A stretch of DNA of 64,000 nt from positions 1-64,000 of the forward strand of contig NZ_NOXS01000020.1 in assembly GCF_002251735.1 (NCBI RefSeq), written 5' to 3'. Positions 16,580 through 25,748 of this stretch are shown one piece after another (the stretch's first letter is position 1; each line of letters begins with the position of its first letter). The DNA is from Elstera cyanobacteriorum (lineage in GTDB: Bacteria; Pseudomonadota; Alphaproteobacteria; Elsterales; Elsteraceae). The notes under the pieces were generated by a model. That model did no database searches. It saw only the letters and a list, made by a program, of their open reading frames with translations, and was not told the origin of the DNA. The position numbers and the translations under genes were made by a program.

Positions 16580-18067
16580 ATGGTTGGGGCGGTCGATGCG
16601 ATTGGGCTGCACGCGCGCCTGCGGCCCCACGCGATTGCAGCGGAAGATCTGACGCGGGGGCAAAGCTGGACCTATGCGGCGCTGAACCGTGCCGTTGGCC
16701 AATGGGCCGCCGCTTTGACGGCTCAGGGCATCCGCGCGGGGGACCGTGTTGCCGCGTTGGCGAAGAATGACGTTTGGCTGCCGATCCTGCACCATGCTTG
16801 CGCCCGGCTTGGGGCGCTCTATGTCCCGTTAAACTGGCGCTTGTCAGCCGCCGAAATCGCCCGTGTGCTGGATGATTGTCGCCCCGCTTTGTTGGTCGGC
16901 GACGGGGTTCTCGCGACGTTAGCCCCCGCCCACGGCGGCCTAGCCTTGGCAACCCTTGCCGCCCAGGCCGATAGTCTTGCACCGCTGCCCGAGACGCCGT
17001 TTGACCGCGCCCGACCATCGCTCATTCTCTACACTTCGGGCACCTCGGGCCGCCCGAAAGGGGTACTGCTCTCTGAGAAAAATATCGATCAAACGGCGAT
17101 CAATTTTTCCGTTCTGGGAGAGGTCACGCAGCGCAGCAGCTTTCTCTGCGATGCGCCGATGTTTCACATAATCGGGCTGATTACCAGCCTGCGACCGGCC
17201 TTATTGCAGGGCGGGCGTCTCCTAGTGTCGGACGGGTTCAGCCCCGCGCGGACGCTCGCGCGCCTATCCGACCCCGCCTTGGGGATCACCCATTACTTCT
17301 GCGTACCGCAGATGGCGGCTCTCTTGCGCGCCGAGCCAACTTTCGATCCTGAGCGGTTGCGCCATCTCGCCGCCATCTTCACCGGCGGGGCGCCCCATCC
17401 GGCCCCTGCTATTCACGCTTGGCTGGAGGTTGGCATTCCCATTGTCGACGGCTTTGGCATGAGCGAGGCGGGAACCGTCTTCGGCATGCCGCTTGACCGT
17501 GCGATTATCGCCGGGCGGGCTGGGTCGGCGGGGATTGCCATGCCGGGGGTGCAAACCCGCATCCTTGGGGCAGACGGCGATGATTGTGCGGTGGGCGAGG
17601 CGGGGGAACTCTTGCTGAAGGGCGACAATATTACCGCAGGTTATTGGCAGCGCCCCGACGAAACCGCGCAAGCCTTCACCGACGAGGGGTGGTTTCGCAC
17701 TGGTGATATTGTCCGCGCCGATGCCGAAGGGTTTCATTGGTTGGTCGATCGCAAGAAGGATATGTTCATTTCCGGCGGGGAAAATATCTTTCCGGCGGAA
17801 GTTGAGGCCGCCGCCATTGCGCACCCCGATGTTGCGGAGTGCGCCGTTGTTGGTCTGCCCGATCCGCGCTGGGGTGAGGTGGGGCATTTATCCGCCGTGC
17901 TAAAATCCGGCGCCTCGCTCTCGGCCGAGGCGTTGCTGGCTTTCCTTGAAACCCGCATCGCCCGCTATAAGCTGCCAAAAACGATCCTCTTTGTCTCGGC
18001 GCTTCCCCGCAATGGCGCCGGGAAGCTGATGAAAGCCGAAATTAAGCGGCAGTTATCCGATCCTTGA
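16580..18067 (+). CDS. fcs: Feruloyl-CoA synthetase (hydroxycinnamate-CoA ligase)
   Basis: A 495-residue class I adenylate-forming enzyme that activates hydroxycinnamic acids with ATP and CoA. AMP-binding motifs are YTSGTSGRPKG near residue 152, GFGMSEAG near 290, WFRTGDI near 370 and a C-terminal Lys in NGAGKLMK near 480. It starts 3 bases after the hydratase-lyase stop, so the two are translated together. Acyl preference within the hydroxycinnamates is inferred from context. Confidence 0.9.
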   Translation: MVGAVDAIGLHARLRPHAIAAEDLTRGQSWTYAALNRAVGQWAAALTAQGIRAGDRVAALAKNDVWLPILHHACARLGALYVPLNWRLSAAEIARVLDDCRPALLVGDGVLATLAPAHGGLALATLAAQADSLAPLPETPFDRARPSLILYTSGTSGRPKGVLLSEKNIDQTAINFSVLGEVTQRSSFLCDAPMFHIIGLITSLRPALLQGGRLLVSDGFSPARTLARLSDPALGITHYFCVPQMAALLRAEPTFDPERLRHLAAIFTGGAPHPAPAIHAWLEVGIPIVDGFGMSEAGTVFGMPLDRAIIAGRAGSAGIAMPGVQTRILGADGDDCAVGEAGELLLKGDNITAGYWQRPDETAQAFTDEGWFRTGDIVRADAEGFHWLVDRKKDMFISGGENIFPAEVEAAAIAHPDVAECAVVGLPDPRWGEVGHLSAVLKSGASLSAEALLAFLETRIARYKLPKTILFVSALPRNGAGKLMKAEIKRQLSDP

Positions 18068-18159
18068 CCTGCGGCCCCTCGGGGCAATCAGGCGCATGGC
18101 GTTTTTGGGGGGCACGGGCTATTGCTACCCCCAAACAACCAGCATGGTGGCCGCCTTTT

Positions 18160-18636
18160 ATGTCGAGACGTCTTGAGTCAGACCTAGACACGTCCTTTAT
18201 CGATACTCTGATCGGCTATAATATTCGCCGGGCGTCTCTGGTGATTGCCCGGGATTTTGCCAAAACCCTGACGGGGGTGGACCTCGGTCCCGTCCAATTT
18301 ACAATTCTAACGCTGATTGATGCGAACCCAGGCTGCACGCAAAATAGCATCGCCAAGGCGATTGCCATTAAGCGGACCAATTTCGTTGCCCTGCTGGATG
18401 GCTTGGAAGCCCAGGGTTTGGCGGAGCGTCGCCCGTCCCCGACCGACCGGCGGTCCCACGCGCTCTATCTGACCCCGGCAGGCCGGGCGATGCTGGTCGA
18501 TCTTAAGCCTCGCATTCAAGCCCACGAGCAGAAATTCGCGGCAGTGATGAGCCCCGCCGAGGCGGATTTGCTCCGCGATATCTTGGTCCGCTTGCGTCAG
18601 GTCGGGGGTGACGCCGCCGAGGAGGCGGATCTTTAG
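18160..18636 (+). CDS. MarR-family regulator of hydroxycinnamate catabolism (HcaR/CouR/FerR-like)
   Basis: A 158-residue winged-helix regulator. The recognition region is TQNSIAKAIAIKRTNFVALLDGLEAQGL, followed by the wing motif RRPSPTDRRSHALYLT typical of MarR proteins. The frame is open upstream to the end of fcs, but ATG 18160 is the first good start. As the last gene after vdh, ech and fcs it probably represses that operon and is released by a hydroxycinnamoyl-CoA, as shown for CouR and FerR in other bacteria. It converges with the importer operon on the other strand. Confidence 0.85.
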   Translation: MSRRLESDLDTSFIDTLIGYNIRRASLVIARDFAKTLTGVDLGPVQFTILTLIDANPGCTQNSIAKAIAIKRTNFVALLDGLEAQGLAERRPSPTDRRSHALYLTPAGRAMLVDLKPRIQAHEQKFAAVMSPAEADLLRDILVRLRQVGGDAAEEADL

Positions 18637-18692
18637 CCGTGTCCGGTCGCCTTCATGCCGATACCGTTGCGGGGGCGGTGGGGGAAGGGGTG

Positions 18693-19421
18693 TTAAGCCC
18701 CTGTGCCCGTTTGTTCGACCAGATCGACCCCTAAAAAGCGCTCGGTGAGGGCATGATCGTTGCGAACATCGGCCACGGCGCCCTGATGCATCACCCGGCC
18801 CCGTTCAAGAAAGATCACCTGTTCGGCAAAATCCAAGGCCCGATCGACCTGTTGCTCGACCAAAATGATGGTCATTTTCAGCGTCGTCAGCACCTGCATA
18901 AGCTGGTCGCAGATAACTGGGGCTAGGCCCTCTAACGGTTCATCCAAGAGCAAGACGCTGGGTTGCCCCAGGAGAGCCCGGGCCACAGAGAGCATTTGCT
19001 GCTCCCCGCCCGACAAAGCGCCGCCGCCGTTACGGCGCCGTTCCTTAAGGCGGGGGAACATTGCATAAGCTTCCTCAAGGGCCGCCCGTGGCCGCCCTTT
19101 AAGGCCGGTCACAAGGTTTTCTTCGACCGAGAGCGAGCGAAAAATATCGCGGGTCTGCGGCACATAGCCGAGCCCGAGTTCGGCCCGCCGCGAGGCGGAA
19201 AGCTCGGTTAAATCGACCCCGTCCAGGGTCAGTGTGCCGGCATGGCGCCGTGTCTGCCCGACAAGGCTTGCAAGCGTTGTCGTTTTACCAACCCCGTTAC
19301 GGCCCAAAAGGGCTATCCGGCTTCCGGCGGGGGCGGAAAGGCTAATGCCCTCGATGATCCGGGTCTGCCCGTAGCCCGCCGTCAGGCCCTTGGCCTCAAG
19401 ATGTCCCTTAAGCGCGCTCAC
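18693..19421 (-). CDS. Liv-type ABC ATPase LivF (probable aromatic-acid importer)
   Basis: A 242-residue ATPase of the branched-chain amino acid (HAAT) importer family. Walker A GRNGVGKT is near residue 40, signature LSGGEQQM near 138 and Walker B VLLLDEPLEGL near 158. The short LivF length and the QTRDIF segment fit the family. It starts with GTG (19421) and overlaps livG by 14 bases. Its place between the ferulate operon and vanA suggests the transporter takes up phenylpropanoids or vanillate, as CouPSTU does in Rhodopseudomonas palustris. Confidence 0.85.
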   Translation of the reverse strand: MSALKGHLEAKGLTAGYGQTRIIEGISLSAPAGSRIALLGRNGVGKTTTLASLVGQTRRHAGTLTLDGVDLTELSASRRAELGLGYVPQTRDIFRSLSVEENLVTGLKGRPRAALEEAYAMFPRLKERRRNGGGALSGGEQQMLSVARALLGQPSVLLLDEPLEGLAPVICDQLMQVLTTLKMTIILVEQQVDRALDFAEQVIFLERGRVMHQGAVADVRNDHALTERFLGVDLVEQTGTGA

Positions 19422-20166
19422 GGGCTCTGCTCCCTAAGTAAACGTCTCGAACCTTCGGGTCCGCCGAAATCTCTGCGGCGGAGCCACTGCACAGTATTTG
19501 GCCTTGGGCCAAAACGATGATGCGGTGAGCAAAGCGGAACACGAGGTCCATATCATGATCGATCATCAAGACCGCTAAATCGGCGGGAAGCCGGTCGAGC
19601 GCATCAAGAATCCGGTGGGATTCGGAGTGGGGAACGCCTGCGGCCGGTTCATCGAGAATCAGCACTTTAGGCTTCAAGGCGAGGGCAAGGGCGATTTCCA
19701 GCAACCGCTGTAGCCCGTAGGCGAGGGCCGAAATCGGTGTTTCCGCGACCGAGGACAGCCCCATGACCGCCAAGAGGTCTTCAATCTCGGCCTTGGTGGC
19801 GGCATCGGGGCGCAAGCTGCCAAAGAGACGGAAGGTCTTTTGCCCGCGTTGCAGCAGCGCAAGATGCACATGCTCCCGAACGGTAAGGGTTGGGAAAAGG
19901 CGCGCGATTTGAAATGAGCGGATTAATCCCCGCTGCACCCGCGCTTGCGGCGGCAATTTGGTGACATCCTGCCCATCGAGATAAATCGTTCCGGCAGAGG
20001 GTTTCAACACGCCCGTCACGAGGTTGACGAAGGTGGTTTTCCCGGCGCCGTTCGGCCCGATGAGCGCGCATCGCTCGCCTGCCTTCAGGCTCATATTCAC
20101 ATTCGATGATACCGTAAGCCCGCCAAAATTCTTGACGAGCCCGGAGACGCGCAAAAGCTCGGTCAT
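19408..20166 (-). CDS. Liv-type ABC ATPase LivG (probable aromatic-acid importer)
   Basis: A 252-residue ATPase with Walker A GPNGAGKT near residue 38, a family-typical RSFQIARLFPTLTVREHV stretch, and Walker B VLILDEPAAGVP. The C-loop is degenerate (ALAYGLQR instead of LSYGxQR), which is common in LivG proteins. Its ATG overlaps the livM stop (ATGA). Confidence 0.87.
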   Translation of the reverse strand: MTELLRVSGLVKNFGGLTVSSNVNMSLKAGERCALIGPNGAGKTTFVNLVTGVLKPSAGTIYLDGQDVTKLPPQARVQRGLIRSFQIARLFPTLTVREHVHLALLQRGQKTFRLFGSLRPDAATKAEIEDLLAVMGLSSVAETPISALAYGLQRLLEIALALALKPKVLILDEPAAGVPHSESHRILDALDRLPADLAVLMIDHDMDLVFRFAHRIIVLAQGQILCSGSAAEISADPKVRDVYLGSRARERA

Positions 20167-21173
20167 GTCCCCCTCCGGGCAAGGCGTTGGGCCAGTTTCT
20201 CACTGACGGCAGTGATGCCGCCGGGGGCGAATAGCACAATCCCAATCAGGAAAAGGCCGATGAACAGCATCCAGTGGAAGGGATCGGTCGCGGCAAGAAT
20301 ATGGTGGATGGTCATAAAGGCGACCGTTCCAATAATGGCGCCGTAGAGGCGACCGGTGCCACCGAGCACCAGCATAACAACGGCTTCTGCCGACAGCGTA
20401 AAACCAAGGCTATCAAGCCCGACGATCCCGGTCGTCACCGTGGTTAGCGCGCCCGCCAACCCGGCGAAAGCGCCGCCGACCGTGTACATGACCACCAGAT
20501 ACCGGCGCGGATTGCCCCCAAGGGCGGCAATCCGCAAGGGGTCTTCCTTGACGCCCCGGCAGGCCAGCCCAAACGGCGAGCGCACGATCCGGCGGGCAAT
20601 CGCATAGGCTACGATCAAGACAACCAGCGCGAAGAGGTAGGAGGTCCGCCCGTAGAGATCAAACCGAAACAGACCGAGGACCGGACTGGGGTCAATCCCC
20701 GATAACCCGTCGCTTCCCCCCGTCAGCTCCCGCCATTTATTCGCGAGCGATTGCAGAAGCTGCGCGACGGCAATCGTCAACATCAGCAAGGTAAGCCCGT
20801 GGGCGTGCAGGATCAGCGCGCCGGTGATCAGCGCAACAAGCCCCCCGGCCAGGGTGCCGATTAGCAGCAGCAGCAGCGGATCTTGAACGATATGCACCGC
20901 CATAATCCCGGCGGCATAGGCCCCCGCGCCAAACAAGGCGGCGTGGCCCAAGGTCGCGATTCCGGCATACCCTAAGACGAGATCGAGCGAGAGAATATAG
21001 AGGGCCATCGTGAGAATTCGGGTCAGAAGCCCTAAATCCTCCGGGAACAGAAAATAGCCTAGAATTCCTGCGCCGATCATTAACGGCAGGACGGCCGGTT
21101 CGCCAAGCACGCTACCCCAGCGGGCGCGGTGATTTTCGAGGAACGCCGGTAAACGCATTAGATCGCCTCTCAT
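20163..21173 (-). CDS. Liv-type permease LivM
   Basis: A 336-residue membrane protein with eight to ten hydrophobic segments and the LivM signature region (YAGIATLGHAALFGAGAYAAG, about 70-90; an EAA-like RGVKEDPLRIAALGGNPRRY near 210). Two in-frame Met codons (21173 and 21158) are possible starts; the first overlaps the livH stop. It forms the channel with LivH. Confidence 0.87.
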   Translation of the reverse strand: MRGDLMRLPAFLENHRARWGSVLGEPAVLPLMIGAGILGYFLFPEDLGLLTRILTMALYILSLDLVLGYAGIATLGHAALFGAGAYAAGIMAVHIVQDPLLLLLIGTLAGGLVALITGALILHAHGLTLLMLTIAVAQLLQSLANKWRELTGGSDGLSGIDPSPVLGLFRFDLYGRTSYLFALVVLIVAYAIARRIVRSPFGLACRGVKEDPLRIAALGGNPRRYLVVMYTVGGAFAGLAGALTTVTTGIVGLDSLGFTLSAEAVVMLVLGGTGRLYGAIIGTVAFMTIHHILAATDPFHWMLFIGLFLIGIVLFAPGGITAVSEKLAQRLARRGT

Positions 21174-22039
21174 GCGGCCCTCCGATGGAAGAAACCGTTC
21201 GGCCAGCGGAATAGAATAAGGATGAGGGCTGCCGAGAAAAAGAATTCCCCGAAGTTTGGCACAAGATAGCGCCCCGCCGTATCGAGGATTCCCAAGGCCA
21301 GCGCCGCAACGACCGACCCGAGAATACTGCCCGCCCCGCCGACGGCGACGACCGCCAAAAACAGCACGATGTACCGGATGGCATAATAGGGATCGAGCGG
21401 CAAAAGTTCGGCCCCCAGCACGCCGCCCAACGCGGCAAGACCGGTGGAGAGGGCAAAAACCGCCGTATAAAGCCGTTCGGTGCGAATGCCCAAGGCTTCG
21501 GCCATGGCAGGATTATCGACGGCGGCCCGCAGCCTGACGCCAAAATTGGTCCGCTCCAGCAGCAGCCAAAGCCCCAAAATCGTCGCCGCCCCCAGGCCAA
21601 TCACAAAGGCCCGGTGCAGAGGAATCGTTTTGGAGCCGAGCGAAACCGAGCCACTTAGAAGGTCCGGCAGCGGGATGCGCTTAACGGTCGGGCCGAAGCT
21701 GTAATTGGCGATCGCAATGATCACGAAGGTCAGACCAATCGTGAGCAGCACCTGCTGCAATTCATTATTGCCGCCATAGATCCGCCGATAGAGCAACCGC
21801 TCCAACGGCAGCGTGACGATAACGGTCAGCAGAATTGCGGCAAGAAGCGCCAGGCCATAGGGCAAACCAAGACTTTGCATGCCATACGAAGCAAGATAGC
21901 CCGCCATCATCGCAAAGGCGCCGTGGGCAAGATTGACCACGCGCATCAAGCCAAGCATGACCGAAAGACCGACCGATATGATAAATAAGATTGTGCCGTA
22001 GGCAACGCCGTCGACGGCGATCCCTAAGATCGTTTCCAT
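21170..22039 (-). CDS. Liv-type permease LivH
   Basis: A 289-residue membrane permease. It shows the family N-terminus (DGVAYGTILFIISVGLSVMLG), the MRVVNLAHGAFAMMAGYLA motif near residue 32 and the EAA-like loop RAAVDNPAMAEALGIRTERLY near 190. It is separated from the binding-protein gene by 62 bases, the largest gap inside this operon. Confidence 0.88.
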   Translation of the reverse strand: METILGIAVDGVAYGTILFIISVGLSVMLGLMRVVNLAHGAFAMMAGYLASYGMQSLGLPYGLALLAAILLTVIVTLPLERLLYRRIYGGNNELQQVLLTIGLTFVIIAIANYSFGPTVKRIPLPDLLSGSVSLGSKTIPLHRAFVIGLGAATILGLWLLLERTNFGVRLRAAVDNPAMAEALGIRTERLYTAVFALSTGLAALGGVLGAELLPLDPYYAIRYIVLFLAVVAVGGAGSILGSVVAALALGILDTAGRYLVPNFGEFFFSAALILILFRWPNGFFHRRAA

Positions 22040-22101
22040 TCCGGTTCTCCCTGGGGGGACGAGCCACCCTTGGGTAGCTCAATCGCCTCGGCCGCTTTTG
22101 G

Positions 22102-23280
22102 CTATTTCATAACGCCGGGATAGCCCCAATCGGGCTGATTGGTCAGGGTTTCAAACTGCGTATTTTGCAGCTTTCCGTCCTTCTTTTCCGTCACGCGCAA
22201 ATAGACATTTTGGGTGACATGACGGGTAACGGGATCGATGGTGACGGGGCCACGGGGGCTTTCCCAAGACAATCCCTTAATCGCGTTGACCGCTTTCAGG
22301 CCATCTTTGCCGCCGGCAGCTTCAATCATCTTATAAATGGTGTGAACGCCATCATATGCGCCGACCGAAAAGAACGTGACTTTATCCGAGCTGCCGAAAA
22401 GCTCGCGATGTTTAGCCAGAAACTGTTGATTGAGCGCCGACGGATTGGCCTGGCTATAGTGGAACGCCGTCAGAAGACCGAGCGCCGTATCGCCCATCGA
22501 GGGAAGGTCCGGTTCCTGGGTCAAATCACCCGGGCCGTAAAACTTGATCCCGGTTTCCTTTAGGCCATTGTCCTGAAAGGCTTTGACGAACGTTGTCGTG
22601 ATCGGGACGGGGAGAAACGCATACAGCGCTTCGGCCTTCGAGTCCTTAATGCGCTGCATGAAGGGCGCAAAATCGTTCGTGCTCAAAGGCATGCGGATCG
22701 TATCAACGATTTTGCCGCCCGCTTTTTCGTAAACGGTTTTAAACGCCGCCTCGGCATCAATGCCGGGACCATAGTCGGTCACGGCAGTGACGACGGATTT
22801 GACCCCTTGTTTGGCGACATAGTCGGCAAGCGGCGCCGTCACCTGCCACAGGGTAAAGGACGTGCGCACATAGCGCGGCGATTTTTCGGTAATGATCGAG
22901 GTCGCCGCATTAAAGATAACGGCGGGAATATTGGCTTCGTCGATCAGCGGGGCGACGGCCAAGGCATTGGGCGTCAGAAAATATCCCGCCAGGAAGGACA
23001 CTTTATCTTTGACAATGAGTTCCTGAGACAGCGCGCGGCTTTGAGCTGGGTTGACTTGCGGTAAGTCCTTGTAGATGAACTCGACCGTATCCCCTTTCAC
23101 GGTTTTTCCATGAATAGCTTGGTAGACTTCAATAGCCTGTTTGAAGTTCTCGCCGCCTTGGGCAAATTGACCTGAAAAGGGGCCGACGACCCCGACCTTA
23201 ATCACGCCTGCTAGGCTGGACCCCGACGATAGCGCCACGCCCAGCGCGAGACCGATGACGGTCTTCCGCAAATAAAACAT
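22102..23280 (-). CDS. Periplasmic binding protein of the Liv-type importer (CouP-like)
   Basis: About 392 residues of the Peripla_BP_6 family. A Sec signal peptide (KTVIGLALGVALSSGSSLAG) precedes the family opening IKVGVVGPFSGQFAQGGENFKQAIEVY. The frame extends upstream, but ATG 23280 has a GGGAGGAAC ribosome site and starts the signal. Family members bind branched-chain amino acids, aromatic acids or amides. The gene lies between the permeases and vanA in a ferulate/vanillate cluster, so a hydroxycinnamate or vanillate ligand is the best guess. Confidence 0.86.
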   Translation of the reverse strand: MFYLRKTVIGLALGVALSSGSSLAGVIKVGVVGPFSGQFAQGGENFKQAIEVYQAIHGKTVKGDTVEFIYKDLPQVNPAQSRALSQELIVKDKVSFLAGYFLTPNALAVAPLIDEANIPAVIFNAATSIITEKSPRYVRTSFTLWQVTAPLADYVAKQGVKSVVTAVTDYGPGIDAEAAFKTVYEKAGGKIVDTIRMPLSTNDFAPFMQRIKDSKAEALYAFLPVPITTTFVKAFQDNGLKETGIKFYGPGDLTQEPDLPSMGDTALGLLTAFHYSQANPSALNQQFLAKHRELFGSSDKVTFFSVGAYDGVHTIYKMIEAAGGKDGLKAVNAIKGLSWESPRGPVTIDPVTRHVTQNVYLRVTEKKDGKLQNTQFETLTNQPDWGYPGVMK

Positions 23281-23558
23281 TCTTGTTCCTCCCAATCGCG
23301 TTTTTGAGCAGCTTCGCACTCGGTAATTTGCGGTTTCTGCGCCCGCATAACTCTATTGGGATCTCCCGGGACGAGAGATTTCCAGTTAGAGCACTGACTG
23401 CCTATACTGGGGAGGCTGTACAATATCTCAAGTCAGATCGCCGTCTGCCGGTATAAGTTTTTGTTAGCTCTGCCGATCCGGCCCTGCGACCCTATCGGCT
23501 TACCCAATGCCGGGAACTCTCCGCCGCGTCGTGACGACGGATAGTTGGCATTGGATCG
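23281..23558. other. Spacer between vanA and the importer operon
   Basis: No gene is visible in these 278 bases. Both flanking genes are read on the minus strand, so the spacer should hold the importer promoter and perhaps a vanA terminator. No clear VanR box is present; only a half-match (ATTGGATCG) occurs near 23550. Confidence 0.5.
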
Positions 23559-24584
23559 TTAGGCCGCTTTGCTGGCTGAGTTTTGGAGTGCGCGGTCGAG
23601 CAGTCGGCGCGCTAGGACGCCGCCTGCATCGATATTGAAGCTCATCATTTTGCGGTCGGGGCGGGCGAGAATATTCTGCTGCTGATGCACAAAGACGTCG
23701 ATGTCTTCCATAAAGACGCCGCCTTGCGCCTCGCGTATCCGCGCGGTCAAACCTTGATCGTCGGTTTCGAAATTGCGGGCAAACCCCCAATGATACAAAC
23801 AACTGGTCTCCGTCTCGGGCGTAATGAGGTTGATGACCGTGGCAGAAATCCCTTGGGAACGGTCCCCCTGGGGCGCCCCCGTGCCTGCCCGCGCAACGCC
23901 GACGTCAATCGTGATAACGCTCGGAACCGAATATTCACAAATTTGCCAACGATCGACCAACTCCTTGGATTTCCAATTATGGACCCAGAAAGGGGGCGGT
24001 TCGACGTTTAAGGTCCATCGGCTAACAACGGCGCGATCCCCAACCAATTTGGCGTCGAACGGGGCTTCGGTGAGTTCCTTTTGACCAATGCTGGTGGCAT
24101 GCACATAGGTCTCATGGGTTAGATCCATGAGATTATCGATGACGAGCCGGTAGTCGCAGGCCGTATGATAGGTGCCGCCATCAAACGCCCAGGCGGGATC
24201 GGCGCACCAGGGAAGCGCGGGAATGCGGGCGGGATCGGCCAAAGCTGCATCGCCAATCCACACCCAGATAAAACGATACCGCTCGACGACCGGATAGGCG
24301 CGAATATGGGCGTTGGGGTTGATCGTATCCTGGCTCGGCATATGCACGCATTGCCCGCCCTCGGCAAAAGTGAGCCCGTGGTAGCCGCAGACGAGCCGAT
24401 CATCGTGCACGGACCCTTGCGAGAGCGGAAACAGGCGGTGGGGGCAGCAATCTTCCAGCGCCACAAGACTGCGGTCGCGCTTCCGGTAGAAAACAATCTT
24501 CTCCCCGCAAATGGTGTGCCCAACAGGCTTCCCCCCGATGTCGCGGTCCCAGGCCACGGCGTACCATTGGTCTTTTAAAAACAT
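23559..24584 (-). CDS. vanA: Vanillate O-demethylase oxygenase subunit
   Basis: About 341 residues of the Rieske non-heme iron oxygenase family. It converts vanillate to protocatechuate and formaldehyde using electrons from VanB. The Rieske ligands are C47-P-H49 and C66-G-Y-H69. The mononuclear iron site is in NLMDLTHETYVH, with H157 and H162 and a downstream Asp. Opening residues FLKDQWYAVAWDRDI are typical of VanA. The frame is open far upstream, but ATG 24584 follows a strong AGGGAGGGAAG ribosome site. It is divergent from vanB, unlike the usual vanAB operon. Confidence 0.93.
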   Translation of the reverse strand: MFLKDQWYAVAWDRDIGGKPVGHTICGEKIVFYRKRDRSLVALEDCCPHRLFPLSQGSVHDDRLVCGYHGLTFAEGGQCVHMPSQDTINPNAHIRAYPVVERYRFIWVWIGDAALADPARIPALPWCADPAWAFDGGTYHTACDYRLVIDNLMDLTHETYVHATSIGQKELTEAPFDAKLVGDRAVVSRWTLNVEPPPFWVHNWKSKELVDRWQICEYSVPSVITIDVGVARAGTGAPQGDRSQGISATVINLITPETETSCLYHWGFARNFETDDQGLTARIREAQGGVFMEDIDVFVHQQQNILARPDRKMMSFNIDAGGVLARRLLDRALQNSASKAA

Positions 24585-24645
24585 GCTTCCCTCCCTTGGT
24601 TTTTGATTCTGCGCATGCCGGGCAGAAATGCGCAGGCATTCTATG

Positions 24646-24657
24646 ATTGGATACAAA
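24646..24657. promoter_or_regulatory. VanR-like operator near vanA
   Basis: ATTGGATACAAA differs by two bases from the ATTGGATCCAAT palindrome of the Caulobacter van promoter. It lies about 62 bases before the vanA ATG and is an exact inverted copy (11 bases) of the site near vanB. Confidence 0.7.
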
Positions 24658-24753
24658 AATACGTCAAGCGAGTCTCGGGTGACCTCGATCAATTCAGAAA
24701 AATTGCAGTTTTTAGCAATGCGGCCGCCTCTTCCAATTCGCGGTAGAGTGTTT

Positions 24754-24765
24754 ATTGTATCCAAT
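24754..24765. promoter_or_regulatory. VanR-like operator near vanB
   Basis: ATTGTATCCAAT differs by one base from the ATTGGATCCAAT VanR palindrome. It ends 26 bases before the vanB ATG. With the site at 24646-24657 it forms a spaced inverted pair, so one repressor could control both divergent promoters. Confidence 0.75.
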
Positions 24766-24791
24766 AACAATCTTAAGTGGGAGGAACGATC

Positions 24792-25748
24792 ATGCAGGTG
24801 CGCCTTGCCGCCATTCGCCCCGAAACAAGCCGGGTGAAGAGCTTTCGATTGGAGGAGGTGGGGGGATCGGCGCTCGCCTCGGCCGCGGCTGGCGCCCATA
24901 TCCGTCTCACGCTGCCGTTACCCGAGGGGCCTGCGGCACGGGCCTACTCAGTGTGGCGGGCTGGGAGCGAGATTTGGATTTCGGTTCAGCGCGAAGCGGG
25001 AGGGCGCGGGGGATCGGCCTATTTGCACGATCAGGCCGCCGTTGGCGATGTGCTGCCCGCGAGCCTGCCGCCAAACGGGTTTCCGCTCGTTCCGGGTGCC
25101 GGGACAAGCCTGCTTATCGCGGGGGGAATCGGCATCACGCCAATTCTGGCGATGGCGCAGAGTTTGGCGGCGGCGGGGGCGGATTTCCATGTCCATTATA
25201 CCGTGAGGGATTGGGCAAATGCGGCGCTGTTTGCCGCTTTGGCCGAAGTCGCCGGCGACCGTCTCAGTTTCAATTGTGATGGCGGTGATCCTCGGCGCGG
25301 GCTTCCGCTTGACGCCGTTCTCGCCAACCCGGCCCCCGATCGGCACGTCTATGTTTGTGGTCCGGGCCCGCTCATCGATGCGGTTGTGCAAACGGCACAA
25401 CGGCGGGGGTGGCCCTCCGCCCAGATTCACTCCGAACGCTTTGCGGCGGCGCCGTCCGCGCCATCGGACGCGCCGCAGGGGTTTGATGTCATTCTGGCCC
25501 GAAACGGCGCACGGTATTCCATCGGCCCCACCGAGACGATTCTCGATGTGGTGCTCGCCGCCGGTCATGACCCTTTGTATAGCTGCCAAGCGGGGAGCTG
25601 CGGGCTTTGCGTCACGCCAATCATCAGTTCTACCGGAGCGCTTGAGCATCGGGACGTCTTTTTAAGTTCTGCCCAGAAAGCGGCGGGGGACAGGCTTTGT
25701 CTCTGCGTCTCGCGGATGACGGCGGGGGAGCTGGTGCTAGACCTCTGA
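24792..25748 (+). CDS. vanB: Vanillate O-demethylase reductase subunit
   Basis: About 318 residues, a phthalate-dioxygenase-reductase-type protein that passes electrons from NAD(P)H to VanA. Order of domains: flavin-binding barrel (ARAYSVW near residue 45), nucleotide-binding domain (GGIGITPILAMA near 115; VYVCGPGPLIDAV near 190) and a C-terminal plant-type 2Fe-2S domain with CQAGSCGLC near 270. ATG 24792 was preferred to GTG 24777 because GGAGG (24779-24783) sits at proper spacing. Its end overlaps the convergent gntR gene by 12 bases. Confidence 0.92.
   Translation: MQVRLAAIRPETSRVKSFRLEEVGGSALASAAAGAHIRLTLPLPEGPAARAYSVWRAGSEIWISVQREAGGRGGSAYLHDQAAVGDVLPASLPPNGFPLVPGAGTSLLIAGGIGITPILAMAQSLAAAGADFHVHYTVRDWANAALFAALAEVAGDRLSFNCDGGDPRRGLPLDAVLANPAPDRHVYVCGPGPLIDAVVQTAQRRGWPSAQIHSERFAAAPSAPSDAPQGFDVILARNGARYSIGPTETILDVVLAAGHDPLYSCQAGSCGLCVTPIISSTGALEHRDVFLSSAQKAAGDRLCLCVSRMTAGELVLDL

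Noticed and set aside
16580-18067. Reading the CoA ligase as a stray NRPS adenylation domain
   Set aside because: It is stand-alone, has no carrier domain, and lies in an operon with ech and vdh.
23545-23560. Third VanR box near the importer operon (ATTGGATCG)
   Set aside because: Only one half of the palindrome is present and it overlaps the end of vanA.
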